Of a DNA stretch of 64,000 bases, positions 18,156 to 27,340 are shown in pieces; position 1 is the stretch's first letter, and each line of letters begins with the position of its first letter. Below the pieces are notes generated by a model. That model was not told where the DNA came from and ran no database searches. It was given only the letters and a program-made list of their open reading frames with translations. The translations under genes were made by a program, and so were the position numbers. Origin of the DNA: Sphingopyxis witflariensis (lineage in GTDB: Bacteria > Pseudomonadota > Alphaproteobacteria > Sphingomonadales > Sphingomonadaceae); the NCBI RefSeq assembly GCF_002205635.1, contig NZ_NISJ01000001.1:791692-855691 (forward strand). The letters are read 5' to 3'.

Positions 18156-19391
18156 ATGTTCGATCGTCTATCCAGCCTGGTCATCGCGCTGACGTTGGTC
18201 GCCGTCGCGGCCATTTTTGCCGCGCTTGCCGGCGGCGACACCCTGACGATCGTCATATTGACCGTCGCCGGCGCAGTCGCGTCCTCGATCGTCCATGCCG
18301 CCCTGCCTACCGTGCCACCCGAGCCGAGCGGCGAAACGACCCATCCGCCGGCCGAACCGGCGCAATTGTCGCTGCTGCGCCACCCCGATTTCGCGCGCTG
18401 GGCCGACCAGGAAAAGGAACCGCTGCTCGGCACCGCAGACAATATCGTTACCATCGCCAATGACGCCGCAATCAAGTTGCTCGGCCGACATATCGTCGGC
18501 GCCGACATTCGCACCGCGATCCGTCATCCTGCCGCAACCGGGTCGCTGTTGCAGGCCGACGCGACGGCGCCGATGCGGACGATCGACCTCATCGACTATC
18601 CGCGCCCCGGTCAGCGCTGGACGATGCGGATCGCGGCATTGTCCGGAACCGAGCGGATCGTCTTCCTGACCGATCGCTCGGTGATCGATGCCGCCGACCG
18701 GATGCGTTCCGACTTCGTCGCCAATGCCAGCCACGAACTGCGCACCCCGCTCGCTGCGATATTGGGCTATGTCGAAACGCTACAGGACATGAATGCCGAG
18801 GCAGACGCTCCCGTCCGGCACCGTTTCCTCTCGATCATCGAGCGCGAGGCCGGGCGGATGCAACAGCTCGTCCTCGATTTGCTGTCGATCTCGCGCGTCG
18901 AGGCCGACCGCTTCCGGCGACCGACGACTCCCGTCGATCTGGGAGCAATCGTGCGGCACACGATCGGGCAGCTGCACGACAGCGAACATCCGCGCGCCAA
19001 AGACATCGCGCCCGAACTGGACGATGGCCTCTACCCGATGCTGGGCGACGAAGCACAGCTGGGACAACTCGCACATAATATCATTTCGAACGCGATGAAA
19101 TATGGCCGGTCGGACACCCCGGTGACCGTCGAACTGGTCCGCGAAGGCCACCGCGTGCGCCTGTCGGTCAGCGACGAAGGAGACGGCATCGCCCCCGATC
19201 ACATCCCCCGCCTGACCGAACGTTTCTATCGCGTCGACGAGGCACGCAGCCGTTCGGTGGGCGGCACTGGTCTGGGCCTCGCAATCGTCAAGCATATCAG
19301 CGAGCGCCACCAAGGGCAGCTCCACATAGAAAGCGAATTGGGCAAGGGAACGCGGGTGTCGGTGACCTTTCCGATCACCGACGGAGCCTAG
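18156..19391 (+). CDS. phoR: PhoR-type sensor histidine kinase
   Basis: A membrane sensor kinase of 411 aa. Two N-terminal transmembrane helices (MFDRLSSLVIALTLVAVAAI and LTIVILTVAGAVASSIVHAA) are joined by a very short loop, the architecture of phosphate sensor PhoR. A PAS-like domain follows (GTADNIVTIANDAAIKLLG), then HisKA with the phosphoacceptor H193 in NASHELRTPLA, and HATPase_c with the N box (NIISNAMKYG), G1 (DEGDGIA) and G2 (GGTGLGLAIVKHI). No phoB, pst or phoU gene is adjacent, so the assignment to phosphate sensing rests on architecture; a PhoX gene with Pho-box-like repeats lies 30 kb away. The start is ATG 18156; an ATG at 18120 is less likely. Confidence 0.75.
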   Translation: MFDRLSSLVIALTLVAVAAIFAALAGGDTLTIVILTVAGAVASSIVHAALPTVPPEPSGETTHPPAEPAQLSLLRHPDFARWADQEKEPLLGTADNIVTIANDAAIKLLGRHIVGADIRTAIRHPAATGSLLQADATAPMRTIDLIDYPRPGQRWTMRIAALSGTERIVFLTDRSVIDAADRMRSDFVANASHELRTPLAAILGYVETLQDMNAEADAPVRHRFLSIIEREAGRMQQLVLDLLSISRVEADRFRRPTTPVDLGAIVRHTIGQLHDSEHPRAKDIAPELDDGLYPMLGDEAQLGQLAHNIISNAMKYGRSDTPVTVELVREGHRVRLSVSDEGDGIAPDHIPRLTERFYRVDEARSRSVGGTGLGLAIVKHISERHQGQLHIESELGKGTRVSVTFPITDGA

Positions 19392-19399
19392 GCGGCACC

Positions 19400-20482
19400 T
19401 TACCCCTCGCGCTTCGCGCGGCGACGGCGCGCGTAAATCAGTCCGCCGACACCCAATGCAAACAGGCCAAACATCCCCGGCTCGGGAATCGGCGTCGCCC
19501 CACCCGAGCTCGAACCACCCCCACCGGAGGAAGAACCGCCGCCCGGCGGCCGAATATCGCCGCCATTATAGGTGCCGACGTGCATCTCACCATTCTGCTT
19601 CAGATTGCCGAAAACCGCCGAGCCCTGGATATAGTTTCCGGTCTGCGCGTCGGCGTGCGGTGCCAAAACCGATCCGCCCCATGCAGTTGTCAGCTTCAAC
19701 TCTTCGGCATCAGGGAAATTCCAGATCAGATTCTCACCCAGATTATTCGTACCGCCGAGGAAATTGTCGTTGAGCGTGATCTTCTGACCGCTGACATTGA
19801 CGATCGCGGTCTTCGCGCCGTTGAGGTTGAACTGGATCTCGCCAATTTTGTCGAGGTCAGCGGCGGTGATATTGAACACCGCCATCCCGTCAGCATTGGG
19901 CTGGGCGTTGAAAATGCCGCGATTGCCCTGCGTGACGAACTTGCTGTTTGACGTCAGCGTGCCCATGTCAAAAGACAGACTGGCCATGCTACTGCTCAAC
20001 TGGCTCTTCTGCTGCTGCAGGCCGACAGTAAAGCCGGGGTCCTTCGCGCCGAGTCCCGACAGGACCGTATTCTGATTGACGTTGGTATTGCGGATATCGC
20101 CGCCGACCTTCACTGTCTGCGCCGAACCATTGAGGTTGAAGCCGCTGTTGACGTTGCCGCCGACGATCGCGCCCGACCCATTGTTAAGATTCTTGTGCCC
20201 GCCATTGACGTTGCCAACAACGATCAGCCCGGGGGTCCCGTTCGGCGACGCGGGCAGCGGACGGATATTATAGTTGGACGAATTGCCGGTCAGATTTCCG
20301 CCGACGAAGGTGCGCCCCTCGACCTCAGAAGAGGAATCGAGATTACCCAGAACAACGAGGTTCCATTCGCGCAGGGCATCGATACCGATGATGGGTGAAC
20401 CCGATTGCGCAAGCGCAGGCAAGGACGCGGCCGACAGCGCAATGAAGGCGACCGGAGCGAACGAACGAAAAGCAAAAGACAC
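19400..20482 (-). CDS. Choice-of-anchor A family protein with PEP-CTERM sorting signal
   Basis: A secreted surface protein of about 360 aa. From GTG 20482 (MSFAFRSFAP) it has a signal peptide cut after LPALAQ; ATG 20542 is the alternative start. The body is a Gly/Asn-rich beta-structure with repeated VGGNV and VVGN motifs (choice-of-anchor A domain). A Ser/Gly linker leads to the C-terminal PEP-CTERM tripartite signal: IPEPG, a hydrophobic helix MFGLFALGVGGLIYA, then RRRRAKR. Such tails are recognised by exosortase in the EPS-linked sorting pathway; no exosortase gene lies in this window. Adhesion or matrix function is inferred. Confidence 0.9.
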   Translation of the reverse strand: MSFAFRSFAPVAFIALSAASLPALAQSGSPIIGIDALREWNLVVLGNLDSSSEVEGRTFVGGNLTGNSSNYNIRPLPASPNGTPGLIVVGNVNGGHKNLNNGSGAIVGGNVNSGFNLNGSAQTVKVGGDIRNTNVNQNTVLSGLGAKDPGFTVGLQQQKSQLSSSMASLSFDMGTLTSNSKFVTQGNRGIFNAQPNADGMAVFNITAADLDKIGEIQFNLNGAKTAIVNVSGQKITLNDNFLGGTNNLGENLIWNFPDAEELKLTTAWGGSVLAPHADAQTGNYIQGSAVFGNLKQNGEMHVGTYNGGDIRPPGGGSSSGGGGSSSGGATPIPEPGMFGLFALGVGGLIYARRRRAKREG

Positions 20483-20593
20483 TGTGATACGCCTGTAACT
20501 AAGGGGAAAAAGCCTTCGTGGCCTGACCATGCCCATAGCCAATTTTGGCGCACTTGGCCACCGCTACGCCGTCCCGCTTTGAGACAGAGGGCC

Positions 20594-21913
20594 CTACGCG
20601 ATAGTATCGAGCAGATTGCCAAGCTTCCCGAACATCTCGTCGATCTCAGCCTTTGCGACGATCAAAGGCGGCGACAGCGCGATGATGTCGCCGGTCGCGC
20701 GGACGAGCAGGCCATTGTCGAAACAGGCGTGGAACAGCTCCATTGCGCGCGCGGTCGGGGCGCCGGAGCGCGGCTTGAGTTCGATCCCGGCGACCAGCCC
20801 GATCGTGCGAATGTCGATGACATGGCGCCGCCCCTTCAGGCTGTGTGCCGCATCCTCCCAATAAGCGGAAAGTTCGTTCGCACGCTCGAACAATCCATCG
20901 CGCGCGTAAAGGTCGAGCGTCGCAAGGCCCGCCGCGCTGGCAAGCGGATGCCCCGAATATGTATAGCCGTGGAACAGCTCGATCCCGCCGGGCACGCTTT
21001 CGATCATCGCATCGTGCAGTTCGCGCTTCACCGCGACCGCGCCCATCGGCACCGCCGCGTTGGTCAGCCCCTTCGCCATGGTGATGATATCGGGCGTCAC
21101 CCCCCATTGGCCCGCCGCGGTCGCGCCGCCGACCCGGCCGAACGCGGTGATTACTTCATCGAAGATCAGGATGATGCCATGCCGGTCGCAAATCACGCGC
21201 AACCGCTGGAGATAGCCGGTAGGCGGTACTAGCACGCCCGTTGATCCCGCCATCGGCTCGACGATTACAGCCGCGATCGTATCGGCGCCGTGCAGGTCGA
21301 CAAGGCGCTGAAGGTCGTCGGCAAGCTCGACGCCACACTGCGGAAAGCCACGCGAAAAGGCGTTGCGCGCGATGTCATGCGTGTGGCGCATATGGTCGGC
21401 GCCCGGTAGTCCGCCGCCAAAGGTCCGCCGATTGGTAACGATCCCGCCGACGCTGATCCCGCCGAAGCCGGTGCCATGATAGCCGCGCTCGCGTCCGATC
21501 AACCGGGTGCGCGTCCCCTGCCCCTTGGAGCGCTGGACAGCGATCGCAATTTTCAGCGCGGTATCAACCGATTCGGAGCCGCTGTTGGTGAAGAATATCC
21601 GGTCGAGCCCCTCGGGCATCAACGCCGCGAGCCGCTGCGCAAGCTCGAAGGGCAGCGGATGGCCAAGCTGGAACGTCGGCGCGAAATCGAGCGTGCCCGC
21701 CGCCTTGGCGATCGCCTCAGTGATCTCCGGACGGCAATGGCCAGCATTGCTGCACCAAAGCCCTGACGTCCCATCAAGGATCGTCCGCCCGTCGCCGCTC
21801 TGATAATGCATCCCGCTCGCCGACACGAGCTGACGCGGGTTCGCCTTGTACGAACGGTTGGCGGTAAAGGGCATCCAGAAGGACGCCAGCGGATCATTGT
21901 CACCCTTCACCAC
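20594..21913 (-). CDS. Class III aminotransferase, omega-amino acid:pyruvate type
   Basis: A PLP-dependent transaminase of 439 aa resembling beta-alanine/omega-amino acid:pyruvate aminotransferases. Features: LASFWMPFTANRSYKANPR at the N-terminus, FFTNSGSESVDTALKIA for phosphate binding, RERGYHGTGFGG, the Asp of IFDEVITAFGR and the Schiff-base Lys in ITMAKGLTNAAVP. I place the start at GTG 21913 because GGGAG precedes it and family members begin near NDPLASFW; ATG 21958 is possible. It is divergent from the first glutamine synthetase of the polyamine island and could act on the amino-aldehyde or beta-alanine products of that pathway; this is inference. Confidence 0.88.
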   Translation of the reverse strand: MVKGDNDPLASFWMPFTANRSYKANPRQLVSASGMHYQSGDGRTILDGTSGLWCSNAGHCRPEITEAIAKAAGTLDFAPTFQLGHPLPFELAQRLAALMPEGLDRIFFTNSGSESVDTALKIAIAVQRSKGQGTRTRLIGRERGYHGTGFGGISVGGIVTNRRTFGGGLPGADHMRHTHDIARNAFSRGFPQCGVELADDLQRLVDLHGADTIAAVIVEPMAGSTGVLVPPTGYLQRLRVICDRHGIILIFDEVITAFGRVGGATAAGQWGVTPDIITMAKGLTNAAVPMGAVAVKRELHDAMIESVPGGIELFHGYTYSGHPLASAAGLATLDLYARDGLFERANELSAYWEDAAHSLKGRRHVIDIRTIGLVAGIELKPRSGAPTARAMELFHACFDNGLLVRATGDIIALSPPLIVAKAEIDEMFGKLGNLLDTIA

Positions 21914-22072
21914 ATACTCTCCCAACCGGTCGGACACCGCATAGTGGCGGGCCACCACCGCATAGACAATGGCGAAAATCGCCGAATCACGGCCCCTCTG
22001 GCGCTCCCCTTCACTTCACGATAGGCTGCCTCATCCACAACAGGGCCGGATCCCCGGCCCAATCGGGGGCGC

Positions 22073-23419
22073 ATGTCAGTCAATCTGGAACAATGGATCA
22101 GCGAACATAATATCGACGAGGTCGAATGCATCGTCCCCGACATCAACGGGGTCCAACGCGGCAAGGTGCTGCCGGCCAAAAAATTCCTGTCCTCGGTGAA
22201 GGACAAGTCGCTGCGCATTCCGGGCAGCGTCTTCATCTGCACGATCGACGGCCATTATCCTGAGGATATCGACGATATCTGGGACAAGGATCCCGACAAG
22301 ATTTTGATCGCCGACCCCAGCACGATCTGCGTCGCACCGGGTTTCAAATCGCCGACCGCCTTCGTCATCGCCGATGCCCTCAACCGCGATGGCAGCGAAG
22401 TAGATATCGCGCCACGCACAATCCTGAAAAAGGTGCTCGCGCTATATGCCGACAAGGGTTGGCGCCCGATCATTGCGCCCGAAGTCGAATTTTATCTCGT
22501 GTCGCAGAACACCGACCCCGATTTCCCGCTCACCCCGCCGACCGGCGAGTCCGGGCGCAGCGAGAGCGCGAGCCAGCCTTACGGACTGGAAGCGATGAAC
22601 GAATATGAGGATATCATCGATCATATCTATGACGATTGCGAGTTGATGGGGCTCGATATCGACACGATGATCCACGAAATGGGCGCTGCGCAACTCGAGG
22701 TGAACTTCATCCACGGCGACCCGCTGCGGCTCGCCGACGAGGTGTTCCTGTTCAAGCGCGCGGTGCGCAACGTCGCCAAGCAGCACAACGTCTATGCGAC
22801 CTTCATGGCCAACCCGATGGCGGGCCAGCCGGGCAGCGCGATGCACATCCACCAATCGGTCGTCGATGCCGACACAGGGCGCAATTTGTTCGCGACCGCC
22901 AACGGCCGCGATAGCGCGATGTTCCGCAGCTATGTTGCCGGCCTCATCCGCTTCATGCCGCAAATCTCACCGATGTGGGCACCCAATGTAAACAGCTTCC
23001 GCCGCATGCGCCCCGACAGTGCCGCGCCGATCAATGTCCAGTGGGGCGAGGACAACCGCTCCTGCGGGTTCCGCATCCCAATCGCCGACAAGAACAACCG
23101 TCGCGTCGAAAACCGCCTGCCCGGCGCCGACAGCAACCCCTATCTCGCCATCGCCGCCTCGCTGGTATGCGGCTACATTGGCATGGTTGACCGCATGGTC
23201 CCGCCCAAGCCGATCACCGGCAGCGCCTACAATCGCGCGCGCACCCTGCCCCGCACGTTGGAGGCTGCGCTCGACCGCTTCAGCTCGTGCAAGAAGGTCC
23301 GCAACCTGCTGGGCGACGATTTCTTCGAAATCTTCTTCGCGGTGAAGGACTATGAACTGTTCAATTACCAGTCGGTCGTGTCGAGCTGGGAACGCGAACA
23401 TCTGTTGATGCGGGTCTGA
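22073..23419 (+). CDS. puuA: Glutamine synthetase family protein, PuuA-like (first copy)
   Basis: Probable gamma-glutamylputrescine synthetase: ATP-dependent ligation of glutamate to an amine. The 448-aa protein has the GS N-terminal beta-grasp (PDINGVQRGKVLPAKKF) and catalytic domain with EVEFYLV, QLEVNFIHGDPL, GSAMHIHQSV and WGEDNRSCGFRIP. It lacks the adenylylation-loop signature of GlnA. Its neighbours (FAD oxidase, second GS, PotFGHI importer, PuuD) point to the Puu pathway rather than ammonia assimilation. It opens the plus-strand run; 12 nt separate it from the oxidase gene. Confidence 0.88.
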   Translation: MSVNLEQWISEHNIDEVECIVPDINGVQRGKVLPAKKFLSSVKDKSLRIPGSVFICTIDGHYPEDIDDIWDKDPDKILIADPSTICVAPGFKSPTAFVIADALNRDGSEVDIAPRTILKKVLALYADKGWRPIIAPEVEFYLVSQNTDPDFPLTPPTGESGRSESASQPYGLEAMNEYEDIIDHIYDDCELMGLDIDTMIHEMGAAQLEVNFIHGDPLRLADEVFLFKRAVRNVAKQHNVYATFMANPMAGQPGSAMHIHQSVVDADTGRNLFATANGRDSAMFRSYVAGLIRFMPQISPMWAPNVNSFRRMRPDSAAPINVQWGEDNRSCGFRIPIADKNNRRVENRLPGADSNPYLAIAASLVCGYIGMVDRMVPPKPITGSAYNRARTLPRTLEAALDRFSSCKKVRNLLGDDFFEIFFAVKDYELFNYQSVVSSWEREHLLMRV

Positions 23420-23431
23420 CTGCCGAGCGCC

Positions 23432-24700
23432 ATGACCGATCCGCTCGCTAACAGCTATTACGCCGCGACCGCGCATAAGTGGCGCTCGGCTTTTAGAATG
23501 GGTGAAGACCTGTCGTTTGACGTTGCGGTGATCGGCGGCGGCTTCACCGGCCTGTCCGCAGCGCTCGCCTGCGCTGAACGCGGCTTCTCGGTGATCCTCA
23601 TCGAGCGCGAACATATCGGCTTCGGTGCGTCCGGCCGGAACGGTGGACAGTTGATCCCCGGCCTGCGCTGGACGGCATCCGAATTGGAAACCGAATTCGG
23701 CCGCGAGCGCGCCGATACGCTGTTCGACCTGTGCTGGCGCGACAATCGTGTGAAAGCACGGATCGCGAGGCATGGCATCGACTGCAACCTCAAGGCCGGC
23801 CATCTGGAAGCGGCTTGGACGCCCAAAGATTTCGACGCGATGAGGCGCGAAGCGGAATATCTGGCGGCGCGCTTCGACTATCAGAGCGAGGTCGTGGGTA
23901 AAGGCGATATGACAGCGCACGTCGCGACGCCGCTCTATCATGGCGGTATCCATGATCCACAGGGCGGGCATTTTCATCCGCTCAATTATGCCATCGGCCT
24001 CGCACAAGCCGCCGAGGCCGCGGGCGTGAGCATCTTGGAAGGGCAGCGCGCTCACAAGATTACCGAAAACCCGCGCGGTCCCGGTGTAATCACTGATCGA
24101 GCGCATATCGGCGCACGCTATGTGATCGACGCGACTGACAGTTGGATCGGCCATGTCGAGCCTGATCTCGGCCGCTACACCGTCCCGATCATGAACTATA
24201 ATATCGCGACCGAACCACTCAAAAACGCCGACGCACTGCTGCCCAGCGATACAGCGGTCGCCGACAGCCGCTTCGTGCTCAACTATTTCCGCCTGTCGGC
24301 CGACAAGCGACTGATCTTCGGCGGCGGCGAGCGCTATTCGCAGACGCCGCCGCGCGACATCGCGGCGTTCGTTCGGCCATTCATGATGCAAGTTTTCCCG
24401 CAGATCGCAGATGCAAAGATCGACTATGGCTGGGGCGGCGCCGTCGCGGTGACGATGAACCGGCTTCCGCATATCGGACGGCGCGGGAACGTCTTTTTCG
24501 CGCACGGCTTTTCGGGGCATGGCGCGCTGGTAACGACGCTCGCGGGCGAACTGATCGCCGAGGCGATGGCAGGCACCGCCGAGCGTTTCGACATCTTCGC
24601 GAACCTTCCCTCCCGCCCCTTTCCCGGCGGACCATGGCTCAGACGCCCCCTCGCTACGCTGGGGCTGCTCTGGTATGCGCTTCGCGATCGGCTCGGTTGA
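23432..24700 (+). CDS. puuB: FAD-dependent oxidase, PuuB-like
   Basis: Probable gamma-glutamylputrescine oxidoreductase, which would convert the gamma-glutamyl diamine to the corresponding aldehyde. The 422-aa protein begins with the family's NSYYAATA segment, then the Rossmann motif VAVIGGGFTGLSAALA and the FGASGRNGGQLIPG loop where the flavin is held in this DAO subfamily. The C-terminal region reads VTMNRLPHIGR and FAHGFSGHGALVTTLAGELI, typical of PuuB/OrdL. It sits between two GS paralogues in one transcript. Confidence 0.88.
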   Translation: MTDPLANSYYAATAHKWRSAFRMGEDLSFDVAVIGGGFTGLSAALACAERGFSVILIEREHIGFGASGRNGGQLIPGLRWTASELETEFGRERADTLFDLCWRDNRVKARIARHGIDCNLKAGHLEAAWTPKDFDAMRREAEYLAARFDYQSEVVGKGDMTAHVATPLYHGGIHDPQGGHFHPLNYAIGLAQAAEAAGVSILEGQRAHKITENPRGPGVITDRAHIGARYVIDATDSWIGHVEPDLGRYTVPIMNYNIATEPLKNADALLPSDTAVADSRFVLNYFRLSADKRLIFGGGERYSQTPPRDIAAFVRPFMMQVFPQIADAKIDYGWGGAVAVTMNRLPHIGRRGNVFFAHGFSGHGALVTTLAGELIAEAMAGTAERFDIFANLPSRPFPGGPWLRRPLATLGLLWYALRDRLG

Positions 24701-24723
24701 CCCGAATTTCAGGAGTATTTCGC

Positions 24724-26115
24724 ATGTCGAAGTCATCGGGCGCGATCGCGCCGCGCTCGGAGGCCGAGGCCTTTTTCAACACCAATCCCGACGTCGATTC
24801 GATTGAGATGATCTACACCGACTTTGGGGGCGTCCCGCGCGGCAAGCGGCTGCGCCAGCATGAGGTGCTCGCGGTCTATGAAACTGGCCGCATGTTCCCC
24901 GGTTCGATCACGGTCGTCGACATCACCGGACAAGATACGATCGAAACCGGCCTGGTTTGGGAGGATGGCGATGCCGATCGCTCGATGAAGCCGATCCCCG
25001 GCACCCTTGTCCGCACCCCCTGGGGCGGCGATCACGCCGCGCAATTCCTCGTCGGCTTTTACGAACTCGACGGAACCCCCCATGACCTCGACCCGCGCCA
25101 TGTCCTTGGCGGCGTCATCGACCGTTTCACCGCCGAGGGGCTGACCCCGGTGCTCGCGGTCGAGCTCGAATTCTACCTCGTCGACCCGCGCCGCGCCCGC
25201 GATGGCTCGATCCGCCCCGCCCGCCCCGGCTACAGCCGCGACACCCCGCGCAATGTCGAAGTCTATGGCCTGCGCGAACTCGACGATTTCCGCCCCTTCT
25301 TCGACGCGCTCTACGCCGCGACCGATGTTCAGGACCTGCCGCTCGAAAGCGCGATTTCGGAATTCGCCCCCGGCCAGTTCGAACTCACGCTGCGCCACAA
25401 ACCCGACGTTCTGCGCGCCTGCGACGATGCGATCATGTACAAAAAGCTCGTGAAAGCGATCGCCCAGCAACATGGGCTCGAGGCGACCTTCATGGCCAAG
25501 CCTTTCGCCGAACAGGCGGGCAGCGGCATGCACATCCATGTGTCGGTCAACGACGGCGACGGCGCGAACATCTTCGCCAGCGACGATCCCGAAGGCACCC
25601 CCGCGCTGCGCCACGCGATCGGTGGGATGATCGGCAGCGTCGGCGATGGCTTCGCGCTCTTCGCGCCGCATGCGAACAGCTATCGCCGCTTCAAGGCGAA
25701 CAGCTATGCCCCCGTCGCGCCGACCTGGGGCGTCAACAATCGCACCGTATCCTTCCGCATCCCAGCCGGCCCGCCGCCGAGCCGCCACGTCGAGCACCGC
25801 GCCTGCGGCGCCGACGCCAACCCCTATCTAGCGGTCGCGGCGGTGCTCTCGGGCATGCACTACGGCATGACCAGCGCGATCGACCCGGGTCCGGCCGTGG
25901 TAGGCAACGGCTATGACCGCGATGCCTCCGGTGACGACAAACCACCCTCGAACTGGTTTGCTGCCGTCGATCGATTCCACGCGTCCAAACTGATGCGCGA
26001 TTATCTGGGGGAGCGGTTTGTCGATATGTTCAGCATCGTGAAGCGGGTCGAACAAGACCGCTATTTCAGCGTGGTACCGACACTTGATTATGACTGGTAT
26101 CTGCGCAACGCATGA
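24724..26115 (+). CDS. Glutamine synthetase family protein, PuuA-like (second copy)
   Basis: A second GS-fold gamma-glutamyl-amine ligase, 463 aa from ATG 24724, which follows a clear AGGAG. Catalytic landmarks are VELEFYLVDP, QFELTLRHKPDVL, GSGMHIHVSVND and WGVNNRTVSFRIP. It is clearly diverged from the first copy: the early segment reads IYTDFGGVPRGKRLRQHE against VPDINGVQRGKVLPAKK, and the active-site segment VNNRTVS replaces EDNRSCG. The two copies therefore probably differ in amine substrate. The frame stays open back to 24634, but that overlaps the oxidase gene and has no Shine-Dalgarno sequence. Confidence 0.87.
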   Translation: MSKSSGAIAPRSEAEAFFNTNPDVDSIEMIYTDFGGVPRGKRLRQHEVLAVYETGRMFPGSITVVDITGQDTIETGLVWEDGDADRSMKPIPGTLVRTPWGGDHAAQFLVGFYELDGTPHDLDPRHVLGGVIDRFTAEGLTPVLAVELEFYLVDPRRARDGSIRPARPGYSRDTPRNVEVYGLRELDDFRPFFDALYAATDVQDLPLESAISEFAPGQFELTLRHKPDVLRACDDAIMYKKLVKAIAQQHGLEATFMAKPFAEQAGSGMHIHVSVNDGDGANIFASDDPEGTPALRHAIGGMIGSVGDGFALFAPHANSYRRFKANSYAPVAPTWGVNNRTVSFRIPAGPPPSRHVEHRACGADANPYLAVAAVLSGMHYGMTSAIDPGPAVVGNGYDRDASGDDKPPSNWFAAVDRFHASKLMRDYLGERFVDMFSIVKRVEQDRYFSVVPTLDYDWYLRNA

Positions 26116-26206
26116 AAAGTACAAAGATTCGTGCTGCGGTGCAAAATAACCTCTTTCCAACTCGCCTTTATTGAGTCAGCTTGACGTCACCATCAGGGAG
26201 ACCGTC

Positions 26207-27313
26207 ATGGATCTGAACGAACTGCTCGCGCAAGGCCGGAACCGCCGTTCGCTGCTTCAGGCCATGGGGGTGGCGGCGATCGGGATCAGCTTTGGCGGCC
26301 TCGCCGCCTGCAGCAAGGGCGAGGGCAAGAAGCTCGCCAATGGCGAAGAGGCCAAGCTCAACTTCTACAATTGGGACACCTATATCGGCGAGACGACGCT
26401 CGACGATTTCAAGGGCGCGACCGGCGTCGAGGTCAAGATGGACCTGTTCGACAGCAACGACGTGCTGTTCGCCAAATTCAAGGCCGGCAACCCCGGTTAC
26501 GACGTAATCGTCCCGTCGAATGATTTTGTCGAACGCATGGCGCTGGCCGACATGCTCCAGACGCTCGACCATGCGCAAATCCCGAACCTCAAGAATATCG
26601 ACCCGACCTTCATCGACGTCGATTATGACAAGGGCCGCAAATTTTCGATGCCCTACACTTGGCTGTCGCTGGGGATCGGCTATCGCAAGTCGAAGGTAAA
26701 AACCAAACCCGACAGCTGGAAGGTCCTCTTCGACAGCCCCGAATATGCCGGGCGCATCTCGTGGCTTTCCGAAGCCGGCGACATGTTCCGCCTCTATGGC
26801 AAATATCTGGGCAAGTCGGTCAATGCGCTGACCCCCGCCGACATCGCGACGATCGAGGCGATGATGATCAAGCAGAAACCCAATGTGAAGAATTTCCACG
26901 TCGACGACGGGCAGGACCTGTTGCTGAAGGGCGATGTCGACCTGGTGCTGGAATATAATGGCGATATCGCACAGGCGATGACCGAGGACGATGATATCGA
27001 CTTCATCGTCCCCAAGGAGGGCAGTCAGCTCAATTCGGACAATCTGTGCATCCCGAAAGGCGCACCGCATCCGAAGAATGCCCATGCCTTCATCAATTAC
27101 ATGCTCGATGCCGAGGTCGACAAAAAGATCACCGAGACGATCCTTTTCCCGACCCCCAACGCCGCTGCCAAGGCACTGATGCCCGACAGCTACAAGAACA
27201 ACCCGGTGATCTTCCCGCCCGCCGACGTGTTGGCGAAATGCGAATATGCGAAGTTCAATCCCGAATTGCAGCGCCTGTTCGAAGAGGCTTTCACCCGCGT
27301 CCGGGCGGCGTAG
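26207..27313 (+). CDS. potF: Polyamine ABC transporter substrate-binding lipoprotein
   Basis: A PotD/PotF-family periplasmic binding protein for putrescine or spermidine, 368 aa. The signal peptide contains NRRSLLQAMGVAAIGIS and a lipobox LAAC, so it is probably a lipoprotein, possibly exported by Tat. The mature protein starts with the typical LNFYNWDTYIGE, followed by GYDVIVPSNDFVERM and PYTWLSLGIGYRKSK. The start ATG 26207 follows AGGGAG; the ATG at 26171 lacks one. It is the first gene of a complete importer with two permeases and one ATPase, and follows the second GS by about 90 nt. Confidence 0.92.
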   Translation: MDLNELLAQGRNRRSLLQAMGVAAIGISFGGLAACSKGEGKKLANGEEAKLNFYNWDTYIGETTLDDFKGATGVEVKMDLFDSNDVLFAKFKAGNPGYDVIVPSNDFVERMALADMLQTLDHAQIPNLKNIDPTFIDVDYDKGRKFSMPYTWLSLGIGYRKSKVKTKPDSWKVLFDSPEYAGRISWLSEAGDMFRLYGKYLGKSVNALTPADIATIEAMMIKQKPNVKNFHVDDGQDLLLKGDVDLVLEYNGDIAQAMTEDDDIDFIVPKEGSQLNSDNLCIPKGAPHPKNAHAFINYMLDAEVDKKITETILFPTPNAAAKALMPDSYKNNPVIFPPADVLAKCEYAKFNPELQRLFEEAFTRVRAA

Positions 27314-27340
27314 CGACCGGAAGGAGGGAGGCATCGGGGG

